Positions 1-8,850 are shown, counted from the stretch's first letter. The stretch is 64,000 bases of DNA from Acidobacteriaceae bacterium (GCA_028283655.1 JAPWKE010000001.1:275082-339081); one strand, 5' to 3'. Program-made: numbers and translations. The notes: generated by a model from the letters alone, not told the origin.

Positions 1-1188
1 AGCTTCTGCGAGCCAACCTGCGGTGATGCCGTGCCCGGTGAGTTTGAGCGGGATGGCGACCGTGATGAAGCTGAGGGCGAGCGAAAGGTGGATGGCGGAA
101 GCAACGGCGCTGTGGCGGACGCGGGAGATCGCCAAATAGGCTGCGGCGAAGAGCAGAGCGGCCCACGGTTCGATTGCAGGGCGGCGGGAACCGGCGAGGA
201 AGGCGTAGACCGAGAAGGCTCCGAAGAGCGCCGTGGCGACGGGCATGATCACGTTGACCAGCGCAGAGTCAGCCTGGCTGGCGAGCAGTGGGATGGCCGC
301 AAAGATGGCCCAGAGCAGGGTAACGAGTGCGAGCGTGAGTCCGAGCAGGTCGGGGGCGAACGATTGCATGGCCCAGATCGCGACGAAGACCGCGGTGATG
401 GGAAGGGGGCCAAGCAGGAGCAGGTTCCAGGGTTTGGCTCGAAGCAGCGCGAGCAGAGCTGCTGCGATGGCGGCAAGATAGCTGAAGAGAAAGATCTCGT
501 GGTTGCCCCCGGTGGCGAGCAGCATGGGCGTGATGTAAGCCCCGAAGAGAGCGTACGCGGCCAGCAGTTGCGCGTCCTGCGTGATGGCCATGGTGGCGTT
601 CCAGGCTGTGACGAGCACCATGCCCAGCAAGGCGACAGGCGCGGGCACGAGGTGGAAGATCTGGAAGCTTGCCCAGAGCGAAAGGTACAGCACACCAGTC
701 CCGACGGCTTTGAGAGCGTAGCTGAAGGCCGGGGTGCCGTTGCGGCGGAAGCGCTCTGACCACAGGATGAGACCGCTGCCTGCCGCGAGCCCGATAAGGA
801 TGCGGCCGCTTGGGCCGATCCAGCGATTGTCGAAGGCCCACTTGAGGAACCATGCTGCGCCCACGAGCAGAAGGATCACCGCAAGTTTGCTAAGTACCTG
901 CGAGCCAAGTCGGGATTCAATGCTGACGGGTTTGCTGCCATCCGGTTTCGTGCCATCCACGGAAGCGAAGACCGGCGAGGATGCCGGAGTGAACTCGGTG
1001 GATACCGACCGAGGCGCAGGTGCGGTGCGACGAAGAAGGGGCTGACGAGAAGACGCGCTGGTTTGAACCATCTGTCGCAGCTCGGCGACTTGTTCTTCCA
1101 GCCGTGAGACACGGGAACGGAGCTCCGCGTTTTCTGAACTGCTGAAAACGCTGTCGTTGGCGTCGGGCGAACCGGGTTCATTCGTCAT
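1..1188 (-). CDS. DUF2339 family multi-pass membrane protein (3' end outside window)
   Basis: The reading frame starts at an ATG at 1188 and stays open for 396 codons to the first base of the window, so the C-terminus is missing. The first 50 residues are acidic and contain a short coiled coil (SRLEEQVAELRQMVQ). A Ser/Pro-rich linker follows, and from about residue 98 there is a succession of hydrophobic helices beginning LSKLAVILLLVGAAWFLKWA. This layout (N-terminal coiled coil, then many helices with FDNRWIGPSGRI and ALKAVGTGVLYLSLWA motifs) matches DUF2339 predicted membrane proteins, whose function is unknown. Both a GGAGGG ribosome binding site and a TACAGT hexamer lie just upstream of the start. 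It is transcribed divergently from the response regulator at 1294. Confidence 0.8.
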   Translation of the reverse strand, partial: MTNEPGSPDANDSVFSSSENAELRSRVSRLEEQVAELRQMVQTSASSRQPLLRRTAPAPRSVSTEFTPASSPVFASVDGTKPDGSKPVSIESRLGSQVLSKLAVILLLVGAAWFLKWAFDNRWIGPSGRILIGLAAGSGLILWSERFRRNGTPAFSYALKAVGTGVLYLSLWASFQIFHLVPAPVALLGMVLVTAWNATMAITQDAQLLAAYALFGAYITPMLLATGGNHEIFLFSYLAAIAAALLALLRAKPWNLLLLGPLPITAVFVAIWAMQSFAPDLLGLTLALVTLLWAIFAAIPLLASQADSALVNVIMPVATALFGAFSVYAFLAGSRRPAIEPWAALLFAAAYLAISRVRHSAVASAIHLSLALSFITVAIPLKLTGHGITAGWLAEA

Positions 1189-1195
1189 GCCCTCC

Positions 1196-1201
1196 ACTGT
1201 A
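1196..1201 (-). promoter_or_regulatory. -10-like hexamer of the DUF2339 gene
   Basis: On the minus strand TACAGT lies 7 bases before the ATG. A GGAGGG also lies between them, so this gene could be read either with a very short leader or leaderless. No convincing -35 box is visible. Confidence 0.35.
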
Positions 1202-1293
1202 CCCGAGTCGAGAAGGAAGGCCGCTTCGAAATGATTTTCGCGCAACGCGGTTGCGAGCCATGCGTTGCCCGCGTAGGCTGAAGCTCGGTACCC

Positions 1294-2031
1294 ATGACTC
1301 AGCCGCTTCGCATCCTTGTTATCGACGACGATCCCGTGATGCGCGAACTTCTGGAAGCCTTGCTCGGCATCGCCGGGTACCTCGTCGAGACGGTGAGCTC
1401 CGGCGAGGGAGCGCTTCTGCGGATGGATGAAGGCACAGCGTTCGAGGCGATCCTGACAGACCTGCACATGCCGGGCATTCAAGGCAGGGAGCTCGCAGCA
1501 CGCTTGCTGGCGGTTCGCCCGAAAGGCATGGTGCTGCTTGGCATGAGTGGAAGCTTCCCAACGGAGAGTGAGAAAGAGCTGCTTGACGTCTTTCTGCAGA
1601 AACCTTTCACGGTGGAAGAGTTTCAGGCAGCGCTTGAGTCGGCACGGCAGCAACTTGTCGCGTCCCTGCGCACGCCCGTCGAGCGCACAAGCTCGGCCGT
1701 TGTGCTGGATGAAGCGGTCTTCGCACGTTTGCTGGCGACGCTGCCAGCCGATGCTCTACGTAGCGTTTACCGCCTTACGCTGGACGATGTGCGCGAGCGG
1801 CTGGTGCGTATGGACGTTGCTGTTGCAACCGGGGATCGCGCGGCGCTGCACCGCGAGGCGCATTCGATCAAAGGTGGATGCGGCATGGTAGGGGCGGCAG
1901 AGCTTTATCAACTTGCGGCCACCACAGAAGAGGGAACCGCATCTGATACGAGTGCTATTGCAGAATTCGCGGCTGCGTGTCAGCGACTGGAGCGTATTCT
2001 GGACGAGAAGTTCCCCGTGTCCACGAAATAA
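1294..2031 (+). CDS. Response regulator with REC and C-terminal Hpt domains
   Basis: This 245-residue protein joins a receiver domain (about 1-120) to a histidine phosphotransfer domain (about 140-230). The receiver has the acidic pocket DDD at 11-13, the phosphoacceptor Asp56 in LTDLHMP, Ser85 and Lys103 in LQKP. The Hpt domain has phosphoacceptor His190 in HREAHSIKGG. By family rules the protein would pass phosphate between Asp and His in a multistep phosphorelay; it has no DNA-binding domain and no kinase domain. It lies 32 bases upstream of a NarL-type regulator in the same direction, which is the obvious candidate recipient (inference). No hybrid histidine kinase is visible in the window. 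Confidence 0.85.
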   Translation: MTQPLRILVIDDDPVMRELLEALLGIAGYLVETVSSGEGALLRMDEGTAFEAILTDLHMPGIQGRELAARLLAVRPKGMVLLGMSGSFPTESEKELLDVFLQKPFTVEEFQAALESARQQLVASLRTPVERTSSAVVLDEAVFARLLATLPADALRSVYRLTLDDVRERLVRMDVAVATGDRAALHREAHSIKGGCGMVGAAELYQLAATTEEGTASDTSAIAEFAAACQRLERILDEKFPVSTK

Positions 2032-2063
2032 GCCGTACCGGCCCTGCTATCTGATGGAGATAC

Positions 2064-2759
2064 ATGCCTAACACCAGGAAGACCGCCAAAATCGCACCTG
2101 ACGTACGTATTGTCGTTGCCGACGATCATCCTGTAGTGCGTTTCGGTGTCAAAAACATTCTGCTAAGCGAAGAAGGCTTTGAGGTCGTAGGCGAAGCTGC
2201 CGATGGCGAGCAGGCCATTACGGAGACGCTGGAGCGCGAGCCGGACATCCTGTTGCTCGACATGCAGATGCCGAAGCTGCCGGGGCTGGAAGCGATGCGC
2301 GCCATCATGAGCCGCTCGCCGCGCGTGAAGATCATTCTGTTGACCAGCACGATCTCCACGCAGCAGATTATCGAGGCGCTGCAGATCGGCGCTCGCGGCA
2401 TTGTGCTGAAGGACGCCGTTGCCGGCGATCTGGGCGAGAGCATTCGCTCGGTGTTGAGCGGCGACTACTGGATCGGCGGCCAGCGCGTGGCGAACCTGCT
2501 GGCGGCGCTGAATGACCTGATGCAGCAGGCCGCGGCCGTGCCGGAGAAGAAGACGTACGGTCTGACGCCGCGAGAGCTGGAAGTGGTGACCTGCATCGTC
2601 GAGGGCTGCTCGAACAAGGACATCGCCAAGCAGTTCACGATCTCGGAAGAGACGGTGAAGCGGCATCTCTCGAACATCTTCGATAAGACGGGCGTGAGCA
2701 CGCGTCTGGAGCTGGCCCTGTTTGCGATTAGCCACAAGCTTGTGGACCTGGATGCATAA
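2064..2759 (+). CDS. NarL/FixJ-family DNA-binding response regulator
   Basis: A 231-residue two-domain regulator. The receiver (about 14-130) shows Asp20-Asp21, phosphoacceptor Asp66 in LLLDMQMP, the Thr of LLTST and Lys116. The C-terminal LuxR-type helix-turn-helix (about 165-225) is recognisable from LTPRELEVV, SNKDIAKQF and EETVKRHLSNIF. Phosphorylation is expected to control dimerisation and DNA binding. It sits between the REC-Hpt gene and an L,D-transpeptidase gene that starts 3 bases after its stop, so the three are probably one operon. The basic N-terminal tail (PNTRKTAK) precedes the receiver; an internal start is possible but no better one is seen. Confidence 0.92.
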   Translation: MPNTRKTAKIAPDVRIVVADDHPVVRFGVKNILLSEEGFEVVGEAADGEQAITETLEREPDILLLDMQMPKLPGLEAMRAIMSRSPRVKIILLTSTISTQQIIEALQIGARGIVLKDAVAGDLGESIRSVLSGDYWIGGQRVANLLAALNDLMQQAAAVPEKKTYGLTPRELEVVTCIVEGCSNKDIAKQFTISEETVKRHLSNIFDKTGVSTRLELALFAISHKLVDLDA

Positions 2760-2762
2760 CGT

Positions 2763-3287
2763 ATGTCACGTCAGCGAAGTTTTGTCGCAGCCGTCGTCAG
2801 TTTGACGACGGCTGTTGTGTTTGCAGGGTGTTCGAGTCGCGGAGCTTCCTCGCTTCCTTTGCAGGGAGTTGATCGGCTCGTTGTCGTAAAGCATGAACAT
2901 CGTCTTTCCCTGTATCGCGGCGGCCAGGAAGTGGCTCGTTTTCACGTCTCTCTGGGGCGAGGTGGGCCTGGGCCTAAGCTGCAGGAGGGGGACAAAAAAG
3001 TCCCGGAGGGAAGCTACCTCATCGTGGCTCATAACCCTCACAGCACGTACCATAATGCGTTGCGCGTGGGATATCCCACGCCGATTCAAGAGGCTGAGGC
3101 GAAAGCTCGTGGTGTCAATCCTGGTGGGGACATCATGATCCACGGTATTCATAATGGGTTTGGCTGGCTCGGCGCTTTGCAGGGCTATGTCGATTGGACG
3201 GAGGGCTGTATCGCACTCACGGATGCGCAGGTGGATGCGGTCGCTCGTGCGGTTCCCGACGGAACACCGATCGTCATTGAGCATTAG
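2763..3287 (+). CDS. L,D-transpeptidase (YkuD) family lipoprotein
   Basis: A 174-residue exported protein. The N-terminus is a lipoprotein signal with the lipobox FAGC (Cys23). The rest is a single YkuD catalytic domain: IMIHGIH contains the catalytic His127 and TEGCI contains the nucleophile Cys149. YkuD enzymes make 3-3 peptidoglycan cross-links or attach proteins to the wall; which of these applies here cannot be told. There is no peptidoglycan-binding module, so it is a minimal version. It begins 3 bases after the stop of the NarL regulator, so it is probably co-transcribed with the phosphorelay genes. Confidence 0.88.
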   Translation: MSRQRSFVAAVVSLTTAVVFAGCSSRGASSLPLQGVDRLVVVKHEHRLSLYRGGQEVARFHVSLGRGGPGPKLQEGDKKVPEGSYLIVAHNPHSTYHNALRVGYPTPIQEAEAKARGVNPGGDIMIHGIHNGFGWLGALQGYVDWTEGCIALTDAQVDAVARAVPDGTPIVIEH

Positions 3288-3325
3288 GCGGAAGGGACTT
3301 CGTCTGATCGCCTCTGGCGTCTCCG

Positions 3326-3331
3326 TACAAT
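3326..3331 (+). promoter_or_regulatory. -10-like hexamer of the ypdA-like gene
   Basis: TACAAT lies exactly 6 bases before the ATG at 3338 and there is no ribosome binding site, so the mRNA is probably leaderless (inference). Confidence 0.45.
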
Positions 3332-3337
3332 AGTCCT

Positions 3338-4378
3338 ATGAGCGAAGAATTATTTGACGTCCTTGTGATCGGCGCTGGTCCTACCGGCCTGGCTTGCGCG
3401 ATTGACGCGCAGAATGTTGGCCTGCGTGTGGTGGTGATCGACAAGGGATGTCTGACGAACTCGCTCTTTCATTACCCGGCAGGGATGACGTTCTTCACCA
3501 CGCCGGAGCTGCTTGAGATCGGCAACATGCCGTTTCCTTCGACGAATCAGAAGCCCACGCGCAGCGAAGCTCTGGAGTACTACCGCAAGGTGGCGCAACA
3601 TTATGCGCTCGATGTGCGACAGTATGAGCGTGTCGTTCGTGTCAGTGGCTCGGATGGGGCGTTTGAAGTTCACACGGTGGACCGCTTTGACCGGACGACG
3701 ATTCATCGGGCGAAGAAGCTGATCGTCTCCACGGGCTACTACGATCTGCCGAACAAGCTCGGCATCGACGGCGAAGAGCTCTCCAAGGTGGCGCACTATT
3801 ACAACGAGGCGCACCCTTTCGCGGGAGAGGATGTCCTCGTGATCGGCGGCAAGAACTCCGCGGCGATAGCGGCGCTAGACCTGTGGCGGCACGGAGCACG
3901 CGTCACGCTGATCCACCGCGGAGCGGAGCTTCATCGTCACATCAAGTACTGGATCAAGCCGGACATTGAGAACCGCATCAAGAACGGTGAGATCGGGGCG
4001 TACTTCAATACGGTTTGCACGAAGATCACGGAAGATTCGATCACCCTGCAGGCACCCGAAGGCGAGAAGACGTTGCCGAACCGCTTCGTCTTCGCGCTGA
4101 CGGGCTATCAACCGGACTTTACGTTTATCGAATCGCTGGGCGTTCATCTGGATGCGGCGAACGCTCGTTGCCCTGTCTGCAGCAAGGAGACGCTGGAGTC
4201 GAACGTTCCGGGGATTTATCTCGCGGGCGTCGTTGTGGCGGGCGAGCGAACGAACGAGGTCTTCATCGAAAACGGTCGTTTTCATGGGGCGCTGATCGCG
4301 GCGGATCTGGCCGCGAAGCTGACAGATCGGGCTGTGGCGAAGCCGGTTGCGCCGACACATACGGTTGCGGCCGAGTAA
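3338..4378 (+). CDS. ypdA: YpdA family FAD/NAD(P)-dependent thiol oxidoreductase
   Basis: A 346-residue flavoprotein of the thioredoxin-reductase fold. The FAD-binding GAGPTG motif lies at residues 12-17 and a second dinucleotide-binding motif (VLVIGGKNSAAIA) near 166. The segment FHYPAGMTFFTTPELLEIG and the absence of a CxxC redox pair match YpdA, proposed to be a bacillithiol-disulfide reductase. No bacillithiol biosynthesis gene is in this window, so the substrate is inferred from the family only. The gene appears to have its own promoter, with TACAAT 6 bases before the ATG. Identification as a YpdA-type enzyme is strong; the exact substrate is uncertain. Confidence 0.85.
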   Translation: MSEELFDVLVIGAGPTGLACAIDAQNVGLRVVVIDKGCLTNSLFHYPAGMTFFTTPELLEIGNMPFPSTNQKPTRSEALEYYRKVAQHYALDVRQYERVVRVSGSDGAFEVHTVDRFDRTTIHRAKKLIVSTGYYDLPNKLGIDGEELSKVAHYYNEAHPFAGEDVLVIGGKNSAAIAALDLWRHGARVTLIHRGAELHRHIKYWIKPDIENRIKNGEIGAYFNTVCTKITEDSITLQAPEGEKTLPNRFVFALTGYQPDFTFIESLGVHLDAANARCPVCSKETLESNVPGIYLAGVVVAGERTNEVFIENGRFHGALIAADLAAKLTDRAVAKPVAPTHTVAAE

Positions 4379-4473
4379 GCAAGCTGTTCAGTTATCGCGC
4401 GGAAGCGCCGCGACGTTCTGGATGAAGGTTGAGCCGTAGTCGTATCCTTAGAAGCGCAAAAGAGGCTTCGCCA

Positions 4474-6021
4474 ATGACGACTATTCAGCAGAACGACTTC
4501 ATCGAGAGCGTGCGTGCCGCGCTGCAGTACATCAGCTTTTATCACCCCATCGATTTCATCGAGAACCTCAACCGCGCCTACGAGCTGGAGCAGTCTCCCT
4601 CGGCCAAGGACGCGATGAAGCAGATTCTGGTGAACTCGCGCATGTGTGCCGAGGGGCATCGCCCCATCTGCCAGGACACCGGCATCGTTACCATCTTTGT
4701 CAAGCTCGGCATGGAGTGTCACTTCGCCAGCGGCAGCGCGCCCTCGACGATGACGCTGCAGGAGATGTGCGACCAGGGTGTGCGGGAAGCATGGCTCGAC
4801 CCGGACAACAAGCTGCGCGGCAGCATCCTGGCTGACCCTGCGTTCTCGCGCAAGAATACGCGCGACAACACGCCGTGCGTGGTCGAGGTTTCGCTGGTGC
4901 AGGGCAATACGGTGGACATTACTGTGGCCGCGAAGGGTGGCGGTTCCGAGGCGAAGTCGAAGTTTGCGATGCTCAATCCGTCCGACTCGGTTGCGGAGTG
5001 GGTGTTGAAGACGGTGCCGACGATGGGCGCAGGCTGGTGCCCGCCGGGAATGCTCGGCATCGGTATCGGCGGCACGGCGGAGAAGGCGATGCTGCTGGCC
5101 AAGCAGGCGCTGATGGACCCGATCGACATGCAGGAGTTGAAGGCCCGCGGAGCGAAGACGAACGTCGAGAAGCTGCGCGAGGAGATCTACGACAAGGTGA
5201 ACGCGCTGGGCATCGGCGCACAGGGGCTTGGCGGCCTGACGACCGTGCTGGACGTGAAGATTCTGGACTGGCCTTCGCACGCCGCAAACCTGCCGGTGGC
5301 GATGATTCCGAACTGTGCGGCGACGCGTCATGCGCACGTTGTGCTGAAGGGCGATGGCCCGGTCTACATTGATCCGCCGTCGCTGGAGCATTGGCCGGCA
5401 ATGACGTATGAGGCGCATGGAGGCAAGCGTGTGAACCTCGACACGCTGACGCAGGAAGAGACGAAGACGTGGAAGCCAGGCGACGTGCTGCTGCTCAACG
5501 GCAAGCTGCTGACCGGCCGCGATGCAGCGCACAAGCGCATGACCGAGATGCTTTCCCGTGGCGAGAAGCTTCCCGTCGACTTCACGAATAAGCTGATCTA
5601 CTACGTTGGCCCGGTCGATCCGGTTCGCGACGAAGCTGTTGGCCCGGCTGGGCCGACGACAGCAACGCGCATGGATAAGTTCACGCGGCAGATGCTGGAG
5701 CAGAGCGGCCTGATCGGCATGGTGGGCAAGGCTGAGCGTGGCGTTGCGGCCATTGATGCGATTCGCGATAACGAAGCGGTCTACCTGATCGCAATCGGCG
5801 GCGCGGCGTATCTGGTGTCCAAGGCGATCAAGCACTCGAAGCTGCTGGCGTTTGAAGACCTTGGCATGGAAGCCATCTACGAGTTCGATGTGGTGGATAT
5901 GCCGGTCACGGTGGCGGTCGATGCGAAGGGCAACAGTGTCCACATTACTGGACCGGAAGAGTGGAAAGAGAAGATCGCGCACTCGATGGGGCTGGGAGAG
6001 GTTGCTATCCTGAACCAATAA
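4474..6021 (+). CDS. fumA: Class I (iron-sulfur) fumarate hydratase
   Basis: A 515-residue cytoplasmic enzyme that interconverts fumarate and malate in the citric acid cycle, using a 4Fe-4S cluster. Cys58 and Cys66 lie in MCAEGHRPICQDTG; further likely cluster cysteines are in GAGWCPPG and NCAATRHAH. The N-terminal alpha part and the C-terminal beta part (KPGDVLLLNGKLLTGRDAAH, YYVGPVDP) are fused in one chain, as in FumA/FumB. I chose the ATG at 4474 because the 15 codons upstream of it are not conserved-looking. The stop codon TAA overlaps the ATG of the next small gene (TAATG), so the two are translationally coupled. Confidence 0.93.
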   Translation: MTTIQQNDFIESVRAALQYISFYHPIDFIENLNRAYELEQSPSAKDAMKQILVNSRMCAEGHRPICQDTGIVTIFVKLGMECHFASGSAPSTMTLQEMCDQGVREAWLDPDNKLRGSILADPAFSRKNTRDNTPCVVEVSLVQGNTVDITVAAKGGGSEAKSKFAMLNPSDSVAEWVLKTVPTMGAGWCPPGMLGIGIGGTAEKAMLLAKQALMDPIDMQELKARGAKTNVEKLREEIYDKVNALGIGAQGLGGLTTVLDVKILDWPSHAANLPVAMIPNCAATRHAHVVLKGDGPVYIDPPSLEHWPAMTYEAHGGKRVNLDTLTQEETKTWKPGDVLLLNGKLLTGRDAAHKRMTEMLSRGEKLPVDFTNKLIYYVGPVDPVRDEAVGPAGPTTATRMDKFTRQMLEQSGLIGMVGKAERGVAAIDAIRDNEAVYLIAIGGAAYLVSKAIKHSKLLAFEDLGMEAIYEFDVVDMPVTVAVDAKGNSVHITGPEEWKEKIAHSMGLGEVAILNQ

Positions 6022-6317
6022 TGGATAATGACGCCACTTTCCGTCTCGTTACGCGTGCTGTCGCAGTGGTCGCTTTTCTCTTCGCGCTGGTTCAGTTGTT
6101 GTCATTTCCTTCGGACCTTCATGGGATGCTTCATTACGTGCGGAACATGCATTCCATGTCGGCAGCAGATGATGCCTATCGTTCCTACCAGACATATTGG
6201 ATTCGTTATTACGGGATCGCCTTGCTAAGCCGACTGATTTCTTTTGCTGTCAGCTTCAGCGTGGGGATGGCTCATGTTCATGGCGGTGAAAGAGTTCACC
6301 GCTTCTATGGTGCTTAG
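6021..6317 (+). CDS. Small membrane protein of unknown function
   Basis: A 98-residue protein whose ATG overlaps the fumarase stop codon by one base. Two hydrophobic segments are visible (about residues 9-27 and 64-84), separated by a polar, Tyr-rich stretch. I do not recognise a family. The overlap suggests co-translation with fumarase, but there is no evidence of a functional link. A terminator-like hairpin follows at 6330. Confidence 0.6.
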   Translation: MDNDATFRLVTRAVAVVAFLFALVQLLSFPSDLHGMLHYVRNMHSMSAADDAYRSYQTYWIRYYGIALLSRLISFAVSFSVGMAHVHGGERVHRFYGA

Positions 6318-6329
6318 ATTCAAAGGGTT

Positions 6330-6357
6330 GCCCGTGAAAGAACTATCTTTCGCGGGC
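6330..6357 (+). terminator. Terminator hairpin after the fumarase operon
   Basis: A 12-bp stem with one G-U pair (GCCCGTGAAAGA / TCTTTCGCGGGC) and a 4-base loop, 12 bases after the small membrane protein stop. A short T-run (GTTTTATG) follows. Confidence 0.6.
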
Positions 6358-6460
6358 ATCGCGTTTTATGAAGGAAGGCATCCATCTCTTTGTCGCGTTC
6401 AATACGCACGCCCGCAGGCTGTGCTTCGGGCAGCAAGAACCAGCAAGGAGAACCTAAGCA

Positions 6461-8011
6461 ATGTTCAGCAAGACCATGCGAGTCGCCGGTGTGCTTTCAG
6501 CCACGGCACTTCTTTCGGTTGCATCCCTCAGCGCGTTCGCGCAGGAAGCCAACCCGACCACCATTGCTCCCGGAGCCAAGCACGGCGTAGTTGTCGCTGA
6601 CGGCCCAAATGGGACGTACATCTATCACGTGAAGGTGGTTGAGCGTGATCTTGATGCCGTGAACTATCTGAACCGTTCTGGTTCAACGAAGATTGCTTTC
6701 AAGGGTACAAATCTGATGCCTAACGCGTATGGCGAAGGCAAGGTAGAGTCCGCGACCGGCAAGACAAATATCTCGGTGAACTTCAAGGGACTGACCCCGG
6801 CTAACGGCTTTGGCCCGGAGTATCTGACGTACGTGCTTTGGGCGATTTCGGCAGATGGCCGTCCGCAGAACCTTGGCGAGCTTGAGCTTGCAGGGGATAA
6901 GGCCAGCCTGAGCGTGAGCTCGTCGTATCAGTCGTTTGGCATGATCGTGACCGCGGAGCCGTACTTCGCTGTGTCGCAGCCGAGCGATGTGGTGGTGCTC
7001 CAGAATGTTTTCTCTGACAAGACCGAGGGCATCCTTCAGCATGTGAACATCCACTACTCTCTGCTGCCAAAGGGCTTGTATGCCAACACGGGCGGATCGA
7101 AGTCGGTAGAAGATCCGATCACAGATCGTGAGCATTATCCGTTGGCGTTGTATGAGGCGCATAATGCGGCTCGCATCGCTCTTGCTGCAGGTGCGGAGAA
7201 GTACGCTCCTGGCGTTGTTGAGCGCATGCGTTTGAACTTGAAGAACGCTGACGATATGCAGGCTTCGAAGCACCGCGATGTGAAGATGATCTTCACGCAG
7301 GCTCGCGAAGCAACACAGCGTGCAGAGGACGCTCGTCTGATTACGCTGCGCAAGCAGGCAGCGGAGCGCTCGCAGGCAGAGCGTGATGCGCGCGCTTCGG
7401 CAGAGAGTCAGGCAGCACAGTCGCAGCAGGCGGCGGCCGATGCCCAGGCTCAGGCCGACCGTGCAGCCGCAGCGAAGGCGCAGGCCGATGCAGATCGTGC
7501 TCGTGCCGAAGCGGAAGCGGCCCGTGCCCGTTCGCAGGCGGATGCTGCAACTCAGGATGCTGCTGCAACGCGTGAAAAGCTAAAGGCGCAGCTCAACGGC
7601 ATTCTGGCAACGAGTGAAAATGCTCGCGGCCTGATTGTGAATATGAACGATGTGCTGTTCGACACCGCGAAGTACACGCTGAAGCCGGCAACGCAGGTTT
7701 CGCTGGCGAAGGTTGCTACGATCCTGCAGCTCTATCCCGACCTGAAGGTACACGTCGAAGGCTACACCGACTCGGTGGGCGGAGACGATTACAACCAGAA
7801 GCTGAGTGAGAATCGCGCAAACGCCGTGAAGGACTTCCTTACCCAGAACGGCGTGCCTGCGGACAACGTTACCTCGCAGGGTTATGGCAAGACTCACCCC
7901 GTTGCAGATAACGGAACCAAGGAAGGCCGCGCTCAGAACCGTCGCGTGAACCTGGTGGTTTCGGGCGCTGCGATTGGTGTGAAGGAGTCCACGCCAGACA
8001 GCCAGCAGTAA
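6461..8011 (+). CDS. OmpA-family outer-membrane/peptidoglycan-binding protein
   Basis: A 516-residue exported protein. A signal peptide (about 1-27, ending AFAQ) is followed by a beta-rich domain (about 30-230). Next comes an Ala/Gln/Arg-rich coiled coil (about 265-385, full of RAEAEAARAR-type heptads), and finally an OmpA C-terminal domain (about 390-505). The last has DVLFDTAKYTLKP, VEGYTDSVGG, NQKLSENRANAV and GRAQNRRVNLV, the features that bind diaminopimelate in peptidoglycan. It probably tethers the outer membrane to the wall. The ATG at 6461 follows an AGGAG ribosome binding site. The gene stands alone, with a terminator hairpin on each side. Confidence 0.88.
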   Translation: MFSKTMRVAGVLSATALLSVASLSAFAQEANPTTIAPGAKHGVVVADGPNGTYIYHVKVVERDLDAVNYLNRSGSTKIAFKGTNLMPNAYGEGKVESATGKTNISVNFKGLTPANGFGPEYLTYVLWAISADGRPQNLGELELAGDKASLSVSSSYQSFGMIVTAEPYFAVSQPSDVVVLQNVFSDKTEGILQHVNIHYSLLPKGLYANTGGSKSVEDPITDREHYPLALYEAHNAARIALAAGAEKYAPGVVERMRLNLKNADDMQASKHRDVKMIFTQAREATQRAEDARLITLRKQAAERSQAERDARASAESQAAQSQQAAADAQAQADRAAAAKAQADADRARAEAEAARARSQADAATQDAAATREKLKAQLNGILATSENARGLIVNMNDVLFDTAKYTLKPATQVSLAKVATILQLYPDLKVHVEGYTDSVGGDDYNQKLSENRANAVKDFLTQNGVPADNVTSQGYGKTHPVADNGTKEGRAQNRRVNLVVSGAAIGVKESTPDSQQ

Positions 8012-8026
8012 CAAAGACGACAGCAA

Positions 8027-8070
8027 ACAAGTGAAAGGGAGCGGCCACGTGGCCGCTCCCTTTCGCTTGT
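8027..8070 (+). terminator. Long palindromic terminator after the OmpA gene
   Basis: The core 8033-8064 is a perfect 32-base palindrome and the stem extends to 8027-8070 with one G-U pair. It lies 16 bases after the stop codon. There is no strong T-run on the plus strand. Confidence 0.6.
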
Positions 8071-8317
8071 TGCGTTATGTGTGATGCGATGAAATCGTCA
8101 TAAGCTTTTCAAAATCAGTGGGTCAACGCTCTGTGCATTCACTGCATCTTTCTATGTGTACGGCGAAGTTGAAAAGCTTCGCAAAGAAGCGAATGTGGTT
8201 AAGGGAACGGGGTTTTCGCGATTTCTCCCGTTTGTTGCCGGCGCAGGAGAATCGCGTGCAACCGGCGGACCTTAGCCGCATCACGAACATATCTAAAAGG
8301 TGGGAGAGGAGACGATC
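8071..8317. other. Intergenic region before the DUF2383 gene
   Basis: About 250 bases without a credible gene. A frame beginning at 8118 runs on into the next coding region in another frame and looks like a shadow. A GGGAGAGGAG ribosome binding site closes the region; no clear promoter was identified. Confidence 0.5.
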
Positions 8318-8788
8318 ATGGCGAACACACTCGAAGGATCGACGAAGAACAAGGAGACTGAAAAGGTCCTGCTCCATGTCATCCAGTCATTGCAGGATGG
8401 TCAGCAAGGTTTTGCGGATATCGGCGAGCACCTACAGGACGAAACCCTGAAGAAGTACTTTCTAGCCGAGAGTCTGCACCGAGCAAACTTCCGCGCAGAA
8501 CTTGAAAACGAATTGCATCGCTCAGGTATGGCCGATGTGAAGGAGTCCGGATCAACGGCTGGTATGCTGCATCGCGTCTGGGGCGATTTGAAGGCAAAGA
8601 TGGGTGCAGGTGACCACGAACTGCTTGCGACTGCGGAGCAGGGTGAGGATGAAGCCAAGAAGGCGTACAAGGATGCGCTTGAGCATGAGCTTCCACTTCC
8701 AATACGTGAACTGTTGAGCACGCAGCAGGCGCACGTCATCAGCTCGCACGACTATGTTCGCAACCATCGCGATGCTTTAAAGAAGTAA
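8318..8788 (+). CDS. PA2169/DUF2383 family four-helix-bundle protein
   Basis: A 156-residue, wholly helical, charged cytoplasmic protein. The pattern of NKETEKVLLHVIQSLQDGQQG, ESLHRANFRAELENELHR, GMLHRVWGDLKAKM and a C-terminal QAHVISSHDYVRNHRD matches DUF2383/PA2169-type proteins with a ferritin-like four-helix fold. Their role is not established, though they are often linked to stress. I chose the ATG at 8318, which follows GGGAGAGGAG, over an upstream GTG-like extension. A strong terminator follows at 8819. Confidence 0.8.
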   Translation: MANTLEGSTKNKETEKVLLHVIQSLQDGQQGFADIGEHLQDETLKKYFLAESLHRANFRAELENELHRSGMADVKESGSTAGMLHRVWGDLKAKMGAGDHELLATAEQGEDEAKKAYKDALEHELPLPIRELLSTQQAHVISSHDYVRNHRDALKK

Positions 8789-8818
8789 TCGCACCTGGCG
8801 AGTGAAGTTTATATGCTG

Positions 8819-8850
8819 AAGGGCAGCTGCATCTGCAGCTGCCCTTTTCA
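8819..8850 (+). terminator. Intrinsic terminator after the DUF2383 gene
   Basis: A 13-bp stem (AAGGGCAGCTGCA / TGCAGCTGCCCTT) with a very tight loop, followed by TTTT. Confidence 0.8.

Noticed and set aside
4282-6018. Long antisense frame (578 codons) opposite fumarase
   Set aside because: It lies opposite a clear fumarase gene, has Arg/His-rich composition typical of antisense translation in GC-rich genes, and has no recognisable domain.
8118-8450. Plus-strand frame overlapping the DUF2383 gene
   Set aside because: It overlaps the DUF2383 gene in another frame and is rich in Arg and Ser with no motif.
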